A stretch of 64,000 nt of DNA from Rhizobium sp. BK602 (lineage in GTDB: Bacteria > Pseudomonadota > Alphaproteobacteria > Rhizobiales > Rhizobiaceae): contig NZ_JACIBC010000002.1 of NCBI RefSeq assembly GCF_014195095.1, forward strand, positions 930,001-994,000. Direction: 5' to 3'. Under the pieces are notes generated by a model. The model was not told the DNA's origin. It made no database searches and saw nothing but the letters and a program-made list of their open reading frames with translations. Of the stretch, positions 62,448 through 64,000 are shown piece by piece; the first letter of the stretch is position 1; each line of letters starts with the position of its first letter. Both the position numbers and the translations under genes were made by a program.

Positions 62448-64000
62448 TCAGAAGAAGCCGCGGCGCTGCCACCAGCCCGCCTTCTTCGGCTTGCCGTCCC
62501 CATCCGTGCCTTCGTTGGTGCGGGTGGATTTGACCACCGGCTCCGAGGAGGAAACATTCGATTCGCGGTTGGCGCGTGCCGGCTTGCCCGCTTCCGCCAC
62601 GGCGGGTTCGCTGACGGTGTCGAGGTCGGCTGCGACTTCGGCAACCGTTTCGGCTTCGACATCGACCGCAACCGCTTCTTCGACAACCGGCGCTTCCACC
62701 GGCGATGCCTCGGCCTTCGGCTTGCGACGGCTGCGGCTCTTGGCCGGCTTGACGTCTTCGGTGACAACAGACGCCGTTTCGACGGCAGCCATAGCCGGCT
62801 GGCTTTCGACGGCGGCTTCGCCTTCGGCAACGGCAATCTCGGCGACGCTTACACCAGCATCGCTTTCACCGTCGTCTTCCTCATCGGCGCTCTCTTCCGA
62901 GTCTGCCGTGCCGGCTGCGTCCAGTTCATTGCCTTCGCCATCGCGATTGCGTCGGCCCCCGCGCTTGCCACGACGGCGGCGCTTGCGCTTCTGCTGGCTA
63001 TCGTCGCTATCGGACACTTCGCCGCTAGCGCTCTTCACCTCTTCCTCGCCGTCGTCTCCATCCTCTTCGTCATCCTCGACCGAGGTGTCGGCGGGCTGGG
63101 AAGCCGTCTGGACATCGCTGCCGCGTCCACGACGGCGGCGGCGGCGCTTGCGCTTGCGGTTGCCATCGTTGCTCTCGGAGCGGGCAACCGGCTGTTCGGC
63201 GCCTGCTGCCTTTGCTTCGAGCTCTTCGTCTTCCTCCTCGTCGGCCTCGATGACGATATCGTCGTCATCGTCGTCCGGAATGGCGGCGAAGTTGAACAGG
63301 GTTTCGATCTTCACCGGATTTTCCACCGGCTCGCCGCGGTCGATCGCGAAATGCTGCGTTCCAACGGCATTGTCGGCGCCGATGATGATCGCGACACCGA
63401 AGCGGCTCTCATAATCGACGATCGTCTGACGCTTGTGGTTCAGCAGGTAAAGCGCGATGTCCGGCGTCGTGCGCACAGTGATGTCGTGCGTCGTGTTCTT
63501 GAGCAGGTATTCTTCGATGCCGCGCAGGACATGCAGGGCGACCGAGGACTGAGAACGGACGTGGCCGGTGCCGCCGCAATGCGAGCAGACCTGCGTGGTG
63601 CTTTCAAGAACCGATGCGCGGATGCGTTGGCGCGACATTTCCAGAAGGCCGAAATGCGAGATGCGGCCGACCTGGATACGGGCGCGGTCGTTCTTCAGGC
63701 ATTCCTTCAGCTTCTTCTCGACAGCGCGGTTGTTGCGCTTTTCTTCCATGTCGATGAAGTCGATGACGATCAGGCCCGCAAGGTCGCGCAGGCGAAGCTG
63801 GCGAGCCACTTCATCGGCGGCCTCGAGGTTCGTCTGCAGTGCCGTATCCTCGATCGAGTGTTCGCGGGTCGAACGGCCGGAGTTGACGTCGATCGAAACC
63901 AGCGCTTCCGTCTGGTTCATGATCAGGTAGCCGCCGGACTTCAGCGTCACCTGCGGCTGCAGCATGCGGTCGAGCTGCGCCTCGATGCCGGAGCGCGAGA
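62448..64000 (-). CDS. rne: Ribonuclease E/G, 3' part
   Basis: The frame is open to the window edge, so the start lies outside. The visible 517 codons begin in the catalytic half. DVNSGR and VIDFIDME hold the two catalytic aspartates, and CSHCGG is the zinc link that joins dimers. After about residue 245 of the visible part comes a long disordered tail rich in Asp/Glu and Arg runs, such as KRKRRRRRRGR and KRKRRRRGKRGGR, which in RNase E scaffolds the degradosome and binds RNA. The tail ends in GWWQRRGFF. RNase E starts most mRNA decay. Confidence 0.95.
   Translation of the reverse strand, partial: SRSGIEAQLDRMLQPQVTLKSGGYLIMNQTEALVSIDVNSGRSTREHSIEDTALQTNLEAADEVARQLRLRDLAGLIVIDFIDMEEKRNNRAVEKKLKECLKNDRARIQVGRISHFGLLEMSRQRIRASVLESTTQVCSHCGGTGHVRSQSSVALHVLRGIEEYLLKNTTHDITVRTTPDIALYLLNHKRQTIVDYESRFGVAIIIGADNAVGTQHFAIDRGEPVENPVKIETLFNFAAIPDDDDDDIVIEADEEEDEELEAKAAGAEQPVARSESNDGNRKRKRRRRRRGRGSDVQTASQPADTSVEDDEEDGDDGEEEVKSASGEVSDSDDSQQKRKRRRRGKRGGRRNRDGEGNELDAAGTADSEESADEEDDGESDAGVSVAEIAVAEGEAAVESQPAMAAVETASVVTEDVKPAKSRSRRKPKAEASPVEAPVVEEAVAVDVEAETVAEVAADLDTVSEPAVAEAGKPARANRESNVSSSEPVVKSTRTNEGTDGDGKPKKAGWWQRRGFF

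Overview
The window is a GC-rich, gene-dense stretch of an alphaproteobacterial chromosome. It most resembles the Rhizobium/Agrobacterium group: it carries a nuo operon followed by birA, rnj, mce and proS; divK-pleD; pyrB with a degenerate pyrC; an aroQ-accB-accC-aat cluster; a complex I 17.2 kDa-like subunit; GTTC-N7-GTTC type LexA boxes; and two copies of a two-hairpin intergenic repeat of the RIME type known from Rhizobium. No tRNA, rRNA, insertion sequence, prophage or CRISPR array was seen.

Layout. 1-9133 is the distal nuo operon (3' part of nuoG, then nuoH-N), followed without a break by birA, rnj, mce and a DUF1467 gene. 13167-16522 holds proS and the lipoprotein-release pair lolC-lolD. 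16530-26006 holds a DUF5680 gene, a secreted repeat-type protein, a 28-codon membrane peptide, dnaE, an L,D-transpeptidase, a CelD-type acetyltransferase/TPR fusion and dinB. Three perfect LexA-type boxes fall here (17054, 17779, 26015), so this part looks like a small SOS neighbourhood. 26088-29538 has a GNAT gene, a HAD-like gene, DUF3572 and the cell-cycle/c-di-GMP pair divK-pleD, followed by a possible decayed PilZ gene, a candidate structured RNA and rpmG. 30608-41915 is a long minus-strand block: MFS, DUF983, rnr, topA, dprA, plsY, pyrC', pyrB. 42099-52965 carries an AidB-like acyl-CoA dehydrogenase, vapBC, a TetR regulator, two small membrane proteins, ruvX, a UPF0173 hydrolase, the GatCAB amidotransferase genes, a YjhX-type gene and GNAT genes. 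54846-64000 holds the complex I accessory subunit, DUF2155, DUF1062, aat-accC-accB-aroQ, a DsbA-like protein, an aminotransferase and the 3' part of rne.

Most notable locus. At 52966-54272, between two ordinary GC-rich GNAT genes, lies an AT-rich insert with two overlapping genes. The first encodes an MvdD-like ATP-grasp ligase. The second encodes a 68-residue peptide with a microviridin-like leader motif (FGLRYLE) and a C-terminal part rich in Ser/Thr followed by Asp/Glu. This looks like a minimal, enzyme-first graspetide (omega-ester or omega-amide RiPP) locus.

A second notable item is the 28-residue single-pass membrane peptide at 17827. A LexA box sits inside its apparent promoter, the arrangement expected of an SOS-induced division inhibitor analogous to Caulobacter SidA. 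Further leads are a pseudo-dihydroorotase lacking most catalytic metal ligands, two or three candidate structured RNAs, and a cluster of TTAAC motifs suggesting CtrA control.
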